Shown here: positions 41,736-43,230 of the stretch, piece after piece
Numbering within the stretch: position 1 is the stretch's first letter
Layout: the number at the start of each line of letters is the position of its first letter
Translations under genes and position numbers: made by a program
Notes under the pieces: model-generated
What the model was told of the DNA's origin: nothing
Databases searched by the model: none
What the model saw: only the letters and a program-made list of their open reading frames with translations
DNA from: a bacterium
Lineage (GTDB): Bacteria; Chloroflexota; Chloroflexia; Chloroflexales; Kallotenuaceae
Direction: 5' to 3'
NCBI GenBank assembly: GCA_016781525.1
Contig: JADDQE010000125.1
Coordinates: 1 to 43,230, forward strand
DNA: 43,230 nucleotides

Positions 41736-43169
41736 CTACCGTTTTGCGGTAGACGGCTTCGCTGGCTGCTTGGGCGCGACGACATTGACGCCCTTCGGTG
41801 GCTTCACGCCTGGACCGTAGACATAAAAATCTTCCCACGGCCAGTACTTGCTCGACAGGTTGTCGTTGTGCAAAACTCGGCCGTCGGCGGTCGTGACGAT
41901 GCGCTTCATCTCGACCTCTTTGCCAGCCCGGCCATGCACCAGCTGCCGAACCTCGCCGCGCTTGAGCGTTGGGTCGTACTGCCAGTTGGCGACGCCCTGT
42001 GGCTTGATGTTCTTGGACTCAGGCCCGACCATCTTGGTCTTGCGCGCGTCGTTGAAGCCATAGAGCGAGAAGGTGACGGTGGCAGCCTTGGGATCGGTGC
42101 TCGCGAACATGTACACCGGACCGCCCGTGTCATTGCGCCATTTGAAGTCGACGTAAGGAGAAAAGACGGTTGCGTCAAAGCCGTCAATATTCTCGTAGAA
42201 GTTGATAACGAACGAGTGCGGCCGGCGCTCGACAATGTCAAGGCCTGCGTTGAACACCGCGCGGTACATGGTGGTCGACACTTGGCAGATCCCACCGCCG
42301 GTCACCTTCTCCAGCTGCCCATTGACGATGGCGTAGCCTTCCACGAAACCGTCCTCGCTACCCGCCGAGCCAAGCGCCTGGTTGAATGAGAACGTCGCGC
42401 CAGCTGGAACAATCAGGCCATTCATTCGGGCAGCGCCCCGGGCGATATTGTTCACGCGTTCGGTGATCGAGCCATAATAACCCGTGGTCGCGTGACTCAA
42501 GGCCTGAATTGTCGGCATGGGCCGCCGGAGGGCTGCGGGCAGACCTGAGCGATCGAGCGCTTGTGCACCAAGCCGAGCGAGCTGGATCGCTTTCTTCGGC
42601 GTCTCCGGATGATACTCGAACTTGGCACGCTCGAAGTATTGCACCGTGTACGGACGACCGTCGTCCGCGCTAATCTCGGTAAACTCCTCCGACAGCGGGT
42701 AGCCGAAGATCTGGAGACCACCATTGGCAAGCCAGAAGGCACGGAAGCCAAGCCGAATGGAGTGACCCGTCTGCGGGAAGTAGGTCACCAATTTGCCGTT
42801 CGCACCAGCGCGAGGCTGGAACGCCTCCTCTGTGCGTCCTTCGACCAGCGCCCGTCCGAGCTGCGCCACCGAGACATAATGATTTGGCTCAAACTCAGGA
42901 TGTAGCTCCAGCTTGGCGCGCTCAAAGTACTGAACCTGTAAGTTGCCTTCTTGCACCACTTCGGTCAGCGGCAGACCAAAGATCGGAACACCGCCTTTTT
43001 GCTCGAAAAAGGTCTTGATGCGCGTGCCGATGTTGTGGCCGGTCTCTTTGAAGTGGCGGAACGGACTCGTGGCGGCTGCGCTGGACGCGCGAGCTGGTGC
43101 CCCGATTGTTCCGGCGATAAGCGCCAAAGCGAACGCCAGAAACAATAGACGGTGGGAACGATGGAACAC
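41736..43169 (-). CDS. VanW-family surface protein with two IFGYPL repeats
   Basis: The 477-residue product has a signal peptide (residues 1-28, 'LLFLAFALALIAG', cleavage near ARA-S). Two copies of a repeat of about 50 residues follow: TGHNIGTRIKTFFEQKGGVP...FGLPLTE...QYFERAKLELHPE (43-91) and TGHSIRLGFRAFWLANGG...FGYPLSEEF...QYFERAKFEYHPE (134-188). The VanW domain is at about 240-375, with 'GATFSFNQALGSAGSEDGF' and the signature GGGICQVSTTMY (291-302). VanW proteins are linked to glycopeptide-resistance loci but their biochemistry is not settled. GTG 43169 follows GAGAGG by 5 bp. Its promoter -10 lies at 43209-43214. Confidence 0.88.
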   Translation of the reverse strand: MFHRSHRLLFLAFALALIAGTIGAPARASSAAATSPFRHFKETGHNIGTRIKTFFEQKGGVPIFGLPLTEVVQEGNLQVQYFERAKLELHPEFEPNHYVSVAQLGRALVEGRTEEAFQPRAGANGKLVTYFPQTGHSIRLGFRAFWLANGGLQIFGYPLSEEFTEISADDGRPYTVQYFERAKFEYHPETPKKAIQLARLGAQALDRSGLPAALRRPMPTIQALSHATTGYYGSITERVNNIARGAARMNGLIVPAGATFSFNQALGSAGSEDGFVEGYAIVNGQLEKVTGGGICQVSTTMYRAVFNAGLDIVERRPHSFVINFYENIDGFDATVFSPYVDFKWRNDTGGPVYMFASTDPKAATVTFSLYGFNDARKTKMVGPESKNIKPQGVANWQYDPTLKRGEVRQLVHGRAGKEVEMKRIVTTADGRVLHNDNLSSKYWPWEDFYVYGPGVKPPKGVNVVAPKQPAKPSTAKR

Positions 43170-43208
43170 AATTGCCTCTCTTCACGACGGGGTCTTGGCT
43201 TTGGTGGC

Positions 43209-43214
43209 ATTATA
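43209..43214 (-). promoter_or_regulatory. -10 element of the VanW gene
   Basis: A perfect TATAAT on the minus strand, 40 bp before the GTG start. The -35 would lie beyond the end of the window. Confidence 0.5.
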
Positions 43215-43230
43215 GTGGAGCTGAGGGGAG

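Overview
The window looks like a chromosomal segment of a Chloroflexota bacterium, most likely class Chloroflexia. This is inferred from gene content and protein style, not from a marker gene or a database search. The pointers are Pro/Thr-rich linkers behind membrane anchors and lipoboxes, a VanW protein with two copies of an 'IFGYPL...QYFERA' repeat, a class II (B12-dependent) ribonucleotide reductase, and a Tad pilus cluster whose TadZ/CpaE has an N-terminal receiver-like domain. GC content is moderately high. I saw no rRNA, tRNA, CRISPR array, transposase, integrase or phage gene.

Layout. (1) 1-8166, plus strand: the 3' end of an unidentified gene and its hairpin, about 800 bp without a convincing gene, then a Tad/Flp pilus operon (cpaB, tadZ/cpaE, tadA/cpaF, tadB, tadC) ending in a membrane-anchored von Willebrand A protein and an intrinsic terminator. 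No prepilin or prepilin peptidase is in view. (2) 8345-11953: two half-size ABC exporters that fit a heterodimer with one degenerate ATP site. (3) 12060-16554, minus strand: an MBL-fold hydrolase, an App1-type phosphatidate phosphatase, a stress-protein-like gene, a DUF1330 protein and an HD-domain protein. (4) 16681-20436, minus: nrdJ interrupted by a 401-residue LAGLIDADG intein set exactly before the first redox cysteine. Two NrdR-like boxes 32 bp apart lie upstream. (5) 20984-25729, plus: a duplicated zinc-ribbon protein, then a cytochrome bc operon (Rieske protein, one-piece cytochrome b with a large C-terminal extension, di-haem cytochrome c, small membrane protein). (6) 25914-28768: a parvulin-type foldase lipoprotein and gpmI. 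(7) 28856-32589, minus: a branched-chain amino-acid-type binding lipoprotein, an Rsm22-family methyltransferase and an MFS transporter. (8) 32833-34547: a SagB-type nitroreductase fused to a membrane domain, facing a Rrf2 regulator. (9) 34697-37619: a penicillin-binding transpeptidase with an unusual membrane region, then an M20 peptidase. (10) 37684-43169: a DUF4126 membrane protein, an S41-family lipoprotein, enolase, a small protein with a basic Arg/Gly/Pro tail, and the VanW protein.

Functionally the window mixes housekeeping metabolism (two consecutive steps of lower glycolysis, gpmI and eno; dNTP synthesis), the respiratory chain, cell-envelope work (pilus, PBP, foldase, VanW, S41) and transport. 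The most unusual items are the nrdJ intein ending in Ser-Asn with its paired NrdR-like boxes, the membrane-anchored SagB fusion, the PBP with KSG in place of KTG, and the Rsm22 homologue that seems to lack one cluster cysteine. I did not find a clearly new multi-gene defence or mobile system.
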